From: Terrimesophilobacter sp044464485 | Lineage (GTDB): Bacteria > Actinomycetota > Actinomycetes > Actinomycetales > Microbacteriaceae | Assembly (NCBI GenBank): GCA_044464485.1 | Contig: JBIQLG010000016.1 | Location: forward strand, 1 to 37,827 | Reading direction: 5' to 3' | DNA: 37,827 nucleotides | In this document: positions 1 through 9,080 of the stretch, piece after piece | Position numbering within the stretch: the first letter of the stretch is position 1 | Layout: every line of letters begins with the position of its first letter | Position numbers and translations under genes: made by a program | Notes under the pieces: model-generated | Told to the model about the DNA's origin: nothing | The model's database searches: none | What the model saw: the letters and a program-made list of their open reading frames with translations, nothing else

Positions 1-465
1 CGGCGCGCGCGTCGTCGCAGAAACCGACAGCATCACGTCCGGGTAGTTTTCCCTAATGTACGACGCCACGGCGCCCTTTCCGACAGCGGTCGGGCCCGCA
101 AGCACGACGAGCCTGGGATGGGGAGCACGCACGGCATCCGGACTGCGGTTTCCGAGCCATTCACGCAGCGTCGCGCGCTGCCGAACGCCAAGCCCGCCAA
201 CTTTCTTGGACTCCGAAATACCCAGTTGATCCATGATCCTCGGCAGCCGGGTCGGACCGATACCCGGGATGCTCACTATCAATTCTCTGACGCGGAGCTT
301 TGCTTCAACGGAGTCCGGATTAGACCATCCCGTCTCCAGAACATCAAGCGGCGTGCGATCGAGTTTCGCCACTGATTTTTTCACTGCGGCCCTTGCTCGT
401 CTGGCCGCGACTGCTGCGCGCGACGCCGCCGCTCGGTCGACTGCGGGCGGATCTATTCGAGGCAT
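1..465 (-). CDS. gmk: mIHF-guanylate kinase fusion, 3' part cut by window edge
   Basis: Only the first 155 codons are in the window. Residues 1 to about 105 match the actinobacterial integration host factor mIHF: a basic helical N-terminus, then a helix-hairpin-helix-like part (SIPGIGPTRLPRIMDQLGIS, then KKVGGLGVRQR). From about residue 117 a guanylate kinase begins, with the P-loop GPTAVGKG at 124-131 and the GMP-site segment LSVSATTRAP at the window edge. Guanylate kinase phosphorylates GMP or dGMP to GDP or dGDP with ATP; mIHF binds DNA. In most actinobacteria the two are separate adjacent genes, so one frame with no stop indicates a fusion. The ATG at 465 has a clear GAAGGAG ribosome-binding site and lies 13 bp inside the end of pyrF, so translation is probably coupled. 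Both domain calls are firm. Whether the fused DNA-binding part is functional is unknown. Confidence 0.88.
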   Translation of the reverse strand, partial: MPRIDPPAVDRAAASRAAVAARRARAAVKKSVAKLDRTPLDVLETGWSNPDSVEAKLRVRELIVSIPGIGPTRLPRIMDQLGISESKKVGGLGVRQRATLREWLGNRSPDAVRAPHPRLVVLAGPTAVGKGAVASYIRENYPDVMLSVSATTRAP

Positions 466-1313
466 TCGGATAACTCCTTCACAGCCCGATCGATGGAATC
501 TCGCACGCCCGCCGGGCCGGCAGACAGTACCGAACGCGACGCGGCGGCAATGACGCGCGCTTTCGAACCAAATATCCGATGGACGTCCGCAAACGACGCG
601 CCCTGGTGGCCGAACCCCGGAGCGAGGATCGGAGTGACCGGTGCCGTCTCAAACGCATCTCGGGAAATCCCGTAGTCGCCCATCCGGATGGTTGCCCCGA
701 GCACGACGCCGAAAGACCCGAACGTGCCGCCATTCGCCCGATTCAGGTCGACAACGTCCTCGACGATGCCAGCGGCGACAGTGCGCCGTTCTCGATGGGC
801 ACGATCTTCCGTAGCCATCTGGATTCCCGCCGCTTCGGGATTCGAGGTGGCAGCCAGCACAAACAATCCCTTTGCATGCGCGTTCGCGAGAGCCGCGGCT
901 CCGGTCAGCGATCCGACCCCCTGAAACGGATTGACGGTCATGGCGTCTGCTTCGAGGGGCGACCCTGGCGTGAGCCAGGCCTGCGCGTATGCGTCCAGAG
1001 TTGAGCCCACATCGCCTCGCTTCACATCCGCGATGACGAGGAGGTTAGCGGCACGCGCTGCCGAGAGCACGGACTCCAGCGCAGCGTACCCCTGCGCTCC
1101 GTGGCGCTCGAAGAAGGCGATTTGAGGCTTTAGCACCGCGATCCGGTCGACAGCAGCATCGACCACGCGAAGGCCAAATTCTCGCGCTCCCGCAGCGGTA
1201 TCGGGAAGACCCCATTGCTCCAGCAAAAACGGATGCGGATCAATACCGACGCACAGCGGGCCACGCTCGGCCGTCGCTTCGCTGAGTCGGGCTCCGAAGT
1301 TACGTGCCGGCAT
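453..1313 (-). CDS. pyrF: Orotidine 5'-phosphate decarboxylase
   Basis: Last step of UMP synthesis: OMP to UMP plus CO2 in the cytoplasm. The protein has 286 residues, the usual size of the longer subfamily-2 enzyme found in actinobacteria. The catalytic Asp-Lys-Asp charge network is visible as ADVKRGDVGST (D96, K98, D101). GIDP at 23-26 is the N-terminal substrate-site strand, and AASRSVL near the C-terminus is the phosphate-binding region. The reading frame extends upstream of 1313, but the ATG at 1313 is preceded by GGGGAGAG and gives the expected N-terminus, so the longer version is rejected. The start lies 14 bp inside the end of carB, and the gene overlaps the mIHF-gmk start by 13 bp. 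It is the final pyr gene of the operon. Confidence 0.96.
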   Translation of the reverse strand: MPARNFGARLSEATAERGPLCVGIDPHPFLLEQWGLPDTAAGAREFGLRVVDAAVDRIAVLKPQIAFFERHGAQGYAALESVLSAARAANLLVIADVKRGDVGSTLDAYAQAWLTPGSPLEADAMTVNPFQGVGSLTGAAALANAHAKGLFVLAATSNPEAAGIQMATEDRAHRERRTVAAGIVEDVVDLNRANGGTFGSFGVVLGATIRMGDYGISRDAFETAPVTPILAPGFGHQGASFADVHRIFGSKARVIAAASRSVLSAGPAGVRDSIDRAVKELSECLE

Positions 1314-4300
1314 GAACGACTCTCCCCTCGTTCCGTGCACGCGTCGCTCGATCCTTCGCGTAGTCCTGAAGTGAGCGCACCGTGAAGCCTTCGCGGATTG
1401 CTTCAACGGACGACACCGCGGCGCCTAACTGCGCGATGGTCGTGAACAGCGCCTTGTCCGCTGCGACCGTGGCCGTGCGAATCTCATATCCGTCCGCGCG
1501 CGCCGTGCGCCCGCTCGGGGTATTGATGACGATGTCCACTTCGCCGGCAGTGATGAGCTCAACGATCGTACGTTGATCCTCTGCCGCCGTCGGTCCGTCC
1601 GATTGTTTTCTCACCACGCGCGTGCTGATCCCGTTTCGCGACAGAACCTCAGCTGTGCCTCGGGTCGCCAGTATTTCGAAACCCAGCTGTTGCAGGCGCA
1701 GCGCAGGCAGAACTATGGCTCGCTTGTCGCCATCTGCGACGGAAACAAAGACGGAGCCGCTGCTGGGCAATCCTCCGTAAGCTGCCGCCTGGCTCTTCGC
1801 AAACGCCTTCGGAAAATTGGAATCGATTCCCATGACTTCGCCGGTCGAACGCATTTCCGGTCCAAGAATGGAATCGACAATTTTGCCTTCTTTCGTGCGG
1901 AATCGCTTGAACGGAAGCACGGCTTCTTTCACGGCAATGGGCGAATCCATCGACATGTGCAGCCCGTCACGCTCGGGGATGAGCCCCTGTTCCACGAGCG
2001 AACGGATGGGCGTTCCGACCATGATAAGCGCGGCCGCTTTCGCCAGCGGAATTCCCACCGCTTTGGACACGAACGGCACAGTGCGCGATGCGCGCGGGTT
2101 TGCCTCGAGCACGTAGAGCACACCCTGGCCGATCGCGAACTGGACGTTCAGGAGCCCCTTGACTCCCACACCGCGCGCTATCGCCTCGGTTGCATCCCGG
2201 ACGCGATCGAGAACGTCATGCCCGAGCGTCACCGGTGGGAGTGTGCACGACGAGTCGCCCGAATGGATTCCCGCCTCCTCGAGGTGCTCCATGACACCGC
2301 CCACGTACAACTCGTGCCCGTCGAAGAGCGCGTCGACATCGATCTCGATGGCATCGTCGAGGAATCGGTCGACGAGAAGCGGGCTTCCCGGTGCAATGAT
2401 GGTCTGCCCCGCCATCCGGTCGAAGTAGTTCTCCATCGATTCGGCGTCGTACACGATCTCCATCCCTCGTCCGCCCAGGACGAAGGAGGGCCGAACGAGT
2501 ACCGGGTAGCCGATCTCGGCGGCGATCTGAATCGCGCTGGCGCGATCGATGGCGGCACCGTTTCGGGGGGCCACGAGACCGAACTTCGAGAGTATTCCAG
2601 CAAACAGCCCCCGCTCTTCCGCAAGGTCGATCGAGGACGGTGACGTGCCGAGGATGGGAATTCCCGCCGCTTCCAATCCTTTTGCCAGTCCGAGCGCCGT
2701 CTGGCCGCCGAGCTGGACGATGACTCCGACGAGTTCGCCGCTGGACTTTTCCGCATCGAGAACTTCAAGCACGTCTTCCAGCGTGAGCGGCTCGAAATAC
2801 AAGCGATCGCTCGTGTCGTAGTCGGTGGAAACAGTCTCGGGGTTGCAGTTGATCATGATCGTTTCAAAACCTGCATCCGATAGAGCAAACGCCGCGTGAA
2901 CGCACGAATAGTCGAATTCGATCCCCTGCCCGATTCGATTCGGACCGGACCCAAGGATGACGACCTTCCTGCGGGCGCTCGGGGCGACCTCTGTCTCGAG
3001 GTCGTAACTCGAATAGTGGTAAGGGGTGAGTGCGGGAAATTCTCCCGCGCACGTGTCCACGGTTTTGAACACCGGCCGCACGTCCAGCTCATGGCGCACC
3101 GCGCGCAGCTCGGACTCATCGACTCCGCGCAACTCGGCGAGTTGCGCATCGCTGAATCCGTGGTTTTTGGCGTGACGAAGCAGTTCGGCGTCGAGAGTCG
3201 TTGCCTCCGCAACCTGCGCGGCAATCTCATTGATGAGCACAATTTGGTCGAGAAACCACGGATCGATCCCCGTCGCAGTGAAGACCTCGTCAATGCTCGC
3301 TCCGGCGCGCAGCGCCTGCTGCACCGTCACGATTCGACCGTCGGTGGGAATGGAAGCCCGTTCCAGAAGGGCATCCTTGTCCAGCACCTGATTGTCCCAG
3401 TGGAAGGTGGAGCCGCGCTTTTCGAGCGATCGAAGCGCCTTCTGCAGTGCGGTCGCGTAGTTGCGGCCAATCGCCATGGCTTCGCCGACGGACTTCATGG
3501 TCGTCGTGAGGGTCGGATCTGCCGCGGGAAATTTCTCGAACGCGAAGCGTGGAACCTTCACGACGACGTAGTCGAGGGTCGGTTCGAAGCTCGCCGGCGT
3601 AACGCGCGTGATGTCATTGGCGATCTCATCGAGTCGATAGCCGATGGCAAGCTTCGCGGCGATTTTGGCGATGGGGAAACCCGTCGCCTTGCTCGCCAGC
3701 GCGCTCGACCGAGAAACCCGGGGGTTCATTTCGATCACGATGACGCGCCCGTCGCTGGGGTCGACGGCAAACTGGATGTTGCACCCGCCGGTGTCGACAC
3801 CGACGAGTCGAATTATCTCGATGCCGATATCGCGAAGTCGTTGGAATTCGCGGTCGGTGAGCGTCAACGCGGGAGCTACCGTGATGGAGTCACCCGTGTG
3901 AACCCCGACCGGGTCGACGTTCTCGATCGAACAGACGACAACGGTATTGTCCGAATTGTCGCGCATCAGCTCCAGTTCGTATTCCTTCCAGCCAAGGATC
4001 GATTCTTCAAGAAGAACTTCGCTCGTAGGACTCTGGTGGAGCCCATCGCCCACCATGCGCACGAGTTCTTCCTCGTCGTGGGCGAATCCGCTGCCGAGCC
4101 CGCCCATCGTGAAGGAAGGCCGAATCACCAGCGGGTAGCCGAGATCCCTGGCGAATCCGACTGCCTCATCGACGGTGTGCGCAATGTGGCTGCGTGCCAC
4201 TTCGGCTCCGGCCTGCAGAACAATGTTCTTGAACAGCTGTCGATCCTCGCCCTTGCGGATTGCGTCAAGATTGGCGCCGATGAGTTCCACACCGTACTTT

Positions 4301-4626
4301 TCCAGCACGCCATGCTCGTGTAGCTGCACGGCGGCGTTGAGCGCCGTCTGGCCACCGAGGGTCGGAAGGATGGCATCCGGCTTCTCCTTCGCAATAATGC
4401 TCTCGATCACGTGCCAGGTGATCGGTTCGACGTATGTGGCGTCGGCGAAGTCCGGGTCGGTCATGATTGTTGCGGGGTTCGAGTTGATGAGAATGACCCG
4501 AATGCCCTCTTCGCGCAGGACTCGACAGGCCTGGGTGCCCGAGTAGTCGAACTCGCAGGCCTGCCCTATGACAATCGGCCCCGAGCCGATCACGAGCACT
4601 GAACGGATATCGTCGCGCTTGGGCAT
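1300..4626 (-). CDS. carB: Carbamoyl phosphate synthase large subunit
   Basis: Makes carbamoyl phosphate from ammonia (supplied by CarA), bicarbonate and two ATP, feeding both pyrimidine and arginine synthesis. At 1108 residues it is full length. The internal duplication is visible: GSGPIVIGQACEFDYSG near residue 14 and GSGPNRIGQGIEFDYSC a little past the middle, each followed by an ATP-grasp domain (for example RPSFTMGGLGSG and RPSFVLGGRGME). The last 160 or so residues form the methylglyoxal-synthase-like allosteric domain, where UMP and ornithine act in known homologues. The start codon shares one base with the carA stop (TGATG), so the subunits are translationally coupled and should be made in matched amounts. 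The 3' end overlaps pyrF by 14 bp. No missing residues were noticed. Confidence 0.98.
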   Translation of the reverse strand: MPKRDDIRSVLVIGSGPIVIGQACEFDYSGTQACRVLREEGIRVILINSNPATIMTDPDFADATYVEPITWHVIESIIAKEKPDAILPTLGGQTALNAAVQLHEHGVLEKYGVELIGANLDAIRKGEDRQLFKNIVLQAGAEVARSHIAHTVDEAVGFARDLGYPLVIRPSFTMGGLGSGFAHDEEELVRMVGDGLHQSPTSEVLLEESILGWKEYELELMRDNSDNTVVVCSIENVDPVGVHTGDSITVAPALTLTDREFQRLRDIGIEIIRLVGVDTGGCNIQFAVDPSDGRVIVIEMNPRVSRSSALASKATGFPIAKIAAKLAIGYRLDEIANDITRVTPASFEPTLDYVVVKVPRFAFEKFPAADPTLTTTMKSVGEAMAIGRNYATALQKALRSLEKRGSTFHWDNQVLDKDALLERASIPTDGRIVTVQQALRAGASIDEVFTATGIDPWFLDQIVLINEIAAQVAEATTLDAELLRHAKNHGFSDAQLAELRGVDESELRAVRHELDVRPVFKTVDTCAGEFPALTPYHYSSYDLETEVAPSARRKVVILGSGPNRIGQGIEFDYSCVHAAFALSDAGFETIMINCNPETVSTDYDTSDRLYFEPLTLEDVLEVLDAEKSSGELVGVIVQLGGQTALGLAKGLEAAGIPILGTSPSSIDLAEERGLFAGILSKFGLVAPRNGAAIDRASAIQIAAEIGYPVLVRPSFVLGGRGMEIVYDAESMENYFDRMAGQTIIAPGSPLLVDRFLDDAIEIDVDALFDGHELYVGGVMEHLEEAGIHSGDSSCTLPPVTLGHDVLDRVRDATEAIARGVGVKGLLNVQFAIGQGVLYVLEANPRASRTVPFVSKAVGIPLAKAAALIMVGTPIRSLVEQGLIPERDGLHMSMDSPIAVKEAVLPFKRFRTKEGKIVDSILGPEMRSTGEVMGIDSNFPKAFAKSQAAAYGGLPSSGSVFVSVADGDKRAIVLPALRLQQLGFEILATRGTAEVLSRNGISTRVVRKQSDGPTAAEDQRTIVELITAGEVDIVINTPSGRTARADGYEIRTATVAADKALFTTIAQLGAAVSSVEAIREGFTVRSLQDYAKDRATRARNEGRVVHAGT

Positions 4627-5768
4627 CAGCGGTCACTCCTCGATTCGACAACCATGTCTCTGAACCTGTCGAACAGGTAGTTTGCGTCGTGCGGGCCGGC
4701 GGCGGCTTCGGGGTGGTATTGCACCGAGAACGCCGGCAGGTCGAGTGCACGCAGTCCCTCAACGACTCCGTCATTGAGGTTCACATGGCTCACCTCGACG
4801 CGTCCGAACCCTGCCGGGGACTGAGACTCGCCTTCCACGGGTGCATCGACGGCGAATCCGTGGTTGTGAGCGGTAATTTCCGTGCGCCCCGTGGCGCGGT
4901 CCAGCACCGGCTGATTGATGCCTCGGTGTCCGAACGGGAGCTTGTAAGTTCCGTAGCCGAGCGCCCTGCCCAGCAGTTGGTTTCCGAAGCAGATGCCAAA
5001 AAACGGCAACTTCCTTCTGAGGACTTCCTGAAGCAACGCGACGTGACGATCGGATGCCCCGGGGTCGCCCGGCCCGTTGGAAAAGAACACCGCGTCTGAT
5101 TCAAGCGCGAAGAATTCGCCTTCCTGCGTCGATTCGGGCACGACGAGCACGTCGAATCCGCGTTTCGTGAGATATCGAAGCGTGGAAGTTTTTACGCCCA
5201 GATCCAGAACGGCGACGGATCCGATGCGGTCGCCCTCGGCAGGCATCGTCCGCAATTCTGTCGCCGATACTGTCGCCGACAGATTCAAACCCGACATCTG
5301 AACCGCGCCGCGCACCCGATCGAGCTGCTCCTGCGCGTCGCCGCGCGCATCCGGGCCGGAAAATATTCCCGCTCGCATGACGCCGACGGAGCGAAGGCGA
5401 CGCGTGAGCGCCCGCGTGTCGATGCCGCTCACCCCGACGACATTCTGGCGAACAAGTTCCGCTTCGAGACCCCCCGTGGCCCGATAGTTCGAGACGGTTC
5501 GGGACGGATCGCGCACGACGAATCCGGCGACCCAAATGCGGTCGGATTCCGTGTCCTCGTCGTTGATACCGGTGATGCCAATGTGCGGGGCCGTCATGAG
5601 AACAATCTGGCCGGCGTAGGAAGGATCCGTGATCGTCTCCTGGTATCCCGTCATCCCGGTCGCGAACACCGCTTCACCGAACGTCACGCCGCGCGCGCCA
5701 TATGCGGTGCCCGCGTAACGGGTGCCATCTTCCAGGACGAGCACCGCTGAAGAAAATTCTCCGGTCAT
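4626..5768 (-). CDS. carA: Carbamoyl phosphate synthase small (glutaminase) subunit
   Basis: Hydrolyses glutamine and channels ammonia to CarB. The protein has 380 residues: the CPSase small-subunit N-terminal domain (about 1-150), then a class I glutamine amidotransferase domain with nucleophile C260 in FGICFGNQLLGRALG and H352/E354 in VQYHPEAAAG. The Asn in GNQ replaces the His seen in many proteobacterial enzymes; other actinobacterial CarA proteins also have Asn. The start is a classic ATGA overlap with the upstream PH-like gene, and the stop overlaps the carB start by one base. It is part of the PyrR-controlled operon. Confidence 0.97.
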   Translation of the reverse strand: MTGEFSSAVLVLEDGTRYAGTAYGARGVTFGEAVFATGMTGYQETITDPSYAGQIVLMTAPHIGITGINDEDTESDRIWVAGFVVRDPSRTVSNYRATGGLEAELVRQNVVGVSGIDTRALTRRLRSVGVMRAGIFSGPDARGDAQEQLDRVRGAVQMSGLNLSATVSATELRTMPAEGDRIGSVAVLDLGVKTSTLRYLTKRGFDVLVVPESTQEGEFFALESDAVFFSNGPGDPGASDRHVALLQEVLRRKLPFFGICFGNQLLGRALGYGTYKLPFGHRGINQPVLDRATGRTEITAHNHGFAVDAPVEGESQSPAGFGRVEVSHVNLNDGVVEGLRALDLPAFSVQYHPEAAAGPHDANYLFDRFRDMVVESRSDR

Positions 5769-6253
5769 TCCAACCCTTCCAATATTTGCGAAGCGGCGTC
5801 CAACATTCGCCGCGAGTCGCCGTCCATCCGAAAATAACTGTCCAGCCCCGTCTTCCCCAGCAACCAGGAAATGACCACGAGTCCGCCCGGCTCGACCGCC
5901 TTATCGATTGCCCAGGTTGCCGTGTCGACGGCACGAATCACCGATCGCGGCACGAAGAACGGTGCGCGGCCGGTCAATGCGATCGCAATGCCCGTCTCGC
6001 TTACTGTCACGGTGCAACGTGAGCGAAAACCAAGTCCACTGGCAGTGACTCGCTCGAGCGGGTGCCCGGCGACGGTCGTCGCAACATACAGTCCTTCAGC
6101 CACGAGCGTGACGTTGCCGATTTCTGCCGGCACGCCCGCGAGCGGCGCAAGATCGCCGTTCCTGCGCGAAAGTGCTCGCCACCCCGCGTACATGCCGACA
6201 AAGGCGAGCACGATCACACCAGCGACGATGATGGTGGGTATCAGCCTATCCAT
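5765..6253 (-). CDS. Membrane-anchored PH-like protein of the pyr operon
   Basis: A 162-residue protein of unknown function. An N-terminal membrane segment (about residues 4-24, IPTIIVAGVIVLAFVGMYAG) is followed by a basic patch and a soluble beta-rich domain of about 130 residues, resembling the PH-like proteins encoded between pyrC and carA in many actinobacteria. I see no catalytic motif. The start chosen is the ATG at 6253, which has a GGAGAGGAG ribosome-binding site; an upstream ATG in the same frame would add 17 basic residues and is less likely. It overlaps the pyrC stop by 8 bp and the carA start by 4 bp, so it is locked into the operon. The likely topology is one membrane pass with the domain in the cytoplasm. 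A role in pyrimidine synthesis is inferred from position only. Confidence 0.85.
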   Translation of the reverse strand: MDRLIPTIIVAGVIVLAFVGMYAGWRALSRRNGDLAPLAGVPAEIGNVTLVAEGLYVATTVAGHPLERVTASGLGFRSRCTVTVSETGIAIALTGRAPFFVPRSVIRAVDTATWAIDKAVEPGGLVVISWLLGKTGLDSYFRMDGDSRRMLDAASQILEGLE

Positions 6254-7589
6254 GTGCTTCTCCTCTCCGATGAGAGGCGCACGCCGAAACCTGTGCCGGA
6301 TCAACCAGCCGTCCGTCGAGGAGGGTCGGGTAACCGGAATGGATGGTGGCGATCACCCGGCCGGGAAGGCCCAATCCAATAAACGGCGAATTCTTCGACA
6401 TGCCATGGAGGTCATCGATGCTGAATTCGCGAGTGGCCGACGGGTCGACAAGCGTGATTTCCGCGCTTTCACCGGCACGGAGCTCACCCGAATAGCCGCC
6501 CAACTGGCCAATTCGGGCGGGCGCGCTGGACATCAGCCTGGCGATATCCGACCACTCGATGACGTTCGGCTCAATCAGCGCGGCCTGTACCACGGACAAC
6601 GCCGACTCCAGTCCCACCATCCCGAATGCTGCCTCCGCCCAAGCGCATTCTTTCCCTTCCGGCGGATGCGGCGCATGATCGGTCGCAATGACGTCGATGG
6701 TGCCGTCCGCAACGGCGGTGCGAAGCGCCTCAACATCTTCCTGACTCCTCAGTGGCGGATTCACCTTGAACCTCGCGTCATAGCTCCGCGCAAGGTCATC
6801 GGTGAGGAGGAGATGGTGGGGGGTGACTTCCGCTGTCACCTGGATTCCACGCCGCTTCGCCCAGCGAACCACGTCCACGGAACCCGCAGTGGACACGTGG
6901 CACACGTGAACACGCGCACCGACGTGCTCCGCGAGGAGAACATCCCGGGCAATGATCGCTTCTTCTGCGACCGCAGGCCAGCCCTCCAGCCCGAGTTCGC
7001 TGCTGACCGGTCCCTCGTTGAGTTGCGCATCCACCGTGAGCCGTGGTTCCTGCGCGTGCTGTGCCACGACCCCGCCAAAGGTGTTCACGTATTCGAGCGC
7101 CCTGCGCATCAACAAGGCATCGGACACGCACTTGCCGTCATCGGAAAACACTCGAACCCCGGCTCTCGACCTGGCCATCGCACCGATCTCCGAAAGCCGT
7201 TTGCCTTCCAATCCCATCGTCACCGCGCCCACCGGCCGCACGGTGACGTAACCGGCGTCCTCACCGCGTGCCTGAATCTGCTCGACGACTCCTGCGTTGT
7301 CCGCGACCGGCGACGTATTCGCCATCGCGTGCACCGCAGTGAAGCCGCCGCTGGCTGCCGCGCGAGAACCCGTGAGCACTGTCTCGCTGTGCTCGCCCCC
7401 CGGTTCACGCAAGTGCGTGTGCAGATCGACCAGGCCAGGCAGCGCGATAAGCCCGGCAGCCTCGATGACCTCCGCACGTGCCTCGGAGAGGCCGCGACCG
7501 AGCTCGGCGATTATCCCGTCCGCAACCAGGATGTCCGTGGTAAGCCCGTCCGTCATCGTGACGCCGCGAATCAGTATTTTTGCCGTCAC
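6246..7589 (-). CDS. pyrC: Dihydroorotase
   Basis: Cyclises carbamoyl aspartate to dihydroorotate, the third pyrimidine step. The 447 residues are the length of the type I zinc amidohydrolase. The metal site is seen as DLHTHLREPGG (D55, H57, H59), and the C-terminal catalytic Asp sits in VIATDHAPHPPEGKE. The start is GTG at 7589, forming a GTGA overlap with the pyrB stop. A distal His pair in VAQHAQEP and HVCHVST supplies further metal ligands. Dihydroorotate dehydrogenase (pyrD) and orotate phosphoribosyltransferase (pyrE) are not in this window, so the pathway must be completed elsewhere. Confidence 0.97.
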   Translation of the reverse strand: MTAKILIRGVTMTDGLTTDILVADGIIAELGRGLSEARAEVIEAAGLIALPGLVDLHTHLREPGGEHSETVLTGSRAAASGGFTAVHAMANTSPVADNAGVVEQIQARGEDAGYVTVRPVGAVTMGLEGKRLSEIGAMARSRAGVRVFSDDGKCVSDALLMRRALEYVNTFGGVVAQHAQEPRLTVDAQLNEGPVSSELGLEGWPAVAEEAIIARDVLLAEHVGARVHVCHVSTAGSVDVVRWAKRRGIQVTAEVTPHHLLLTDDLARSYDARFKVNPPLRSQEDVEALRTAVADGTIDVIATDHAPHPPEGKECAWAEAAFGMVGLESALSVVQAALIEPNVIEWSDIARLMSSAPARIGQLGGYSGELRAGESAEITLVDPSATREFSIDDLHGMSKNSPFIGLGLPGRVIATIHSGYPTLLDGRLVDPAQVSACASHRRGEAHG

Positions 7590-8539
7590 GTGGTCACCAT
7601 CCCTGTTCCGGAAAGAAGCAGAAAGAGTACGGCCATGCGCACCGACACACCATGAGTCACCTGTTCACGAATGGTCGATCGCGGTGAATCAGCCACTCCC
7701 GCGGAAATTTCCAGACCTCGGTTCAGTGGACCCGGGTGCATCACGAGTCCGGACGAAGAAAGCTTCTGCGCTCGTTCTTCATTCAGTCCCCAGCGTCGGG
7801 AATACTCTCTCTCATTCGGAAAATACGAGTCGTTCATTCGTTCCGCCTGGATTCGCAGCATCATCATCGCGTCCGGTCGTTCCTCAATTGCCTGATCAAG
7901 GTCATAACCCGCCTCGACCGGCCAATTCTCGATCCCGACGGGCAGAAGCGTCGCCGGTGCCACGAGTTTCACCGCGGCGCCCAGAGTCGTCAACAGCCAG
8001 ATGTTGGAGCGCGCGACGCGCGAGTGAAGGATGTCGCCGACGATCGTGACGCGGCATCCGTCGAGTGCCCTCCCCCGGGCCGCATTGCCGTAAATTCTTC
8101 GCCGAATCGAAAATGCGTCGATGAGCGCCTGAGTCGGATGTTCGTGCGTGCCATCGCCGGCGTTCACTATCCCCGCATCAATCCATCCGCTGTTGGCAAG
8201 GACTTCCGCGGCACCGGACGCCCAATGCCGTACCACGACCGCATCCGCGCCCATGGCGGCAAGGGTCTGAGCCGTGTCCTTGAGGCCTTCACCTTTGGAA
8301 ACACTCGATCCTTTCGCGCTGAAGTTGATGATGTCTGCGCTCAACCGCTTGGCCGCCACCTCGAACGAGACCCGTGTCCGCGTGGAATCCTCGTAAAACA
8401 AATTGATTACGGTCTTTCCGCGCAGCGCCGGGAGCTTCGGTACCTCTCGTCCGGCAACATCGGCCATGTCCTCCGCGACATCCAAAATGACTATCGCTTC
8501 GTCTCGCGTGAGTGTCTTCGTGCTGAGCAGGTGCCTCAT
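7586..8539 (-). CDS. pyrB: Aspartate carbamoyltransferase catalytic subunit
   Basis: Joins carbamoyl phosphate and aspartate to form carbamoyl aspartate, the committed pyrimidine step. The 317 residues show the carbamoyl-phosphate loop FYEDSTRTRVSFE at 48-60, with the usual S-T-R-T-R, and later GDGTHEHPTQALIDAF, which carries the HPTQ motif. No pyrI regulatory subunit lies beside it, as is normal for actinobacteria. The ATG at 8539 overlaps the pyrR stop (ATGA) and the TGA overlaps the pyrC GTG, so translation is coupled on both sides and repression of pyrR translation should spread to pyrB. Confidence 0.97.
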   Translation of the reverse strand: MRHLLSTKTLTRDEAIVILDVAEDMADVAGREVPKLPALRGKTVINLFYEDSTRTRVSFEVAAKRLSADIINFSAKGSSVSKGEGLKDTAQTLAAMGADAVVVRHWASGAAEVLANSGWIDAGIVNAGDGTHEHPTQALIDAFSIRRRIYGNAARGRALDGCRVTIVGDILHSRVARSNIWLLTTLGAAVKLVAPATLLPVGIENWPVEAGYDLDQAIEERPDAMMMLRIQAERMNDSYFPNEREYSRRWGLNEERAQKLSSSGLVMHPGPLNRGLEISAGVADSPRSTIREQVTHGVSVRMAVLFLLLSGTGMVTT

Positions 8540-9066
8540 TGCTCGATTGCCACCTCGTCAGCGCCATCGACTTCTTCCAGTCGGACATTGATCCGCTCCG
8601 CAAGCGAACTGGGCAGGTTCTTGCCGACGAAGTCCGCGCGGATCGGCAGTTCGCGATGACCGCGATCGACCAGGACGGCCAGACGCACCACGCGCGGTCG
8701 TCCGAGGTCGACCATGGCATCGAGCGCGGCCCGGATGGTTCTGCCGGAAAACAACACGTCATCCACGAGCACCACCGTCTTGTCGTCAATCCCGCCCGCG
8801 GGAATTCTGGTGGGCCGCGGGGTCCTCGTCACGTTTCGCGCCAGATCATCGCGGTACATCGTGATATCGAGAGTTCCGACCGTCCCGCTGCCGGGTTCGA
8901 TGGTTTCCAGAATCGCGCCGATGCGTTCCGCCAGCGCAACACCGCGGGTAGGGATTCCCAGCACGACGAGGTCTGAACCACCCCGATTGGATTCGAGGAT
9001 CTCGTGGGAAATGCGTGTGAGTGCGCGCGAGATATCAGAGGCCTGCAACACGGTGCGTGCAGTCAT
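8536..9066 (-). CDS. pyrR: PyrR, pyr operon RNA-binding regulator / uracil phosphoribosyltransferase
   Basis: The 176 residues match PyrR. The PRPP-binding motif VVLVDDVLFSGRT occupies 98-110, and an Arg-rich segment (RNVTRTPRPTRIP, about 78-89) fits the RNA-binding side. PyrR senses UMP/UTP against PRPP and binds a hairpin in the pyr mRNA leader; many versions also have weak uracil phosphoribosyltransferase activity. It is the first gene of the pyr block, with its own leader hairpin at 9081-9096 and a strong AAGGAGG ribosome-binding site 6 bases before the ATG at 9066. It overlaps pyrB by 4 bp. Confidence 0.96.
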   Translation of the reverse strand: MTARTVLQASDISRALTRISHEILESNRGGSDLVVLGIPTRGVALAERIGAILETIEPGSGTVGTLDITMYRDDLARNVTRTPRPTRIPAGGIDDKTVVLVDDVLFSGRTIRAALDAMVDLGRPRVVRLAVLVDRGHRELPIRADFVGKNLPSSLAERINVRLEEVDGADEVAIEQ

Positions 9067-9080
9067 TCTGACCTCCTTCC

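Noticed and set aside
1313..1406. N-terminal extension of pyrF by 31 codons
   Set aside because: It would overlap carB by more than 100 bases, and the ATG at 1313 has a good ribosome-binding site and the family N-terminus.
2896..4323. A 475-codon plus-strand open frame inside carB
   Set aside because: Antisense shadow of an intact carB, with no domain, no ribosome-binding site and biased composition.
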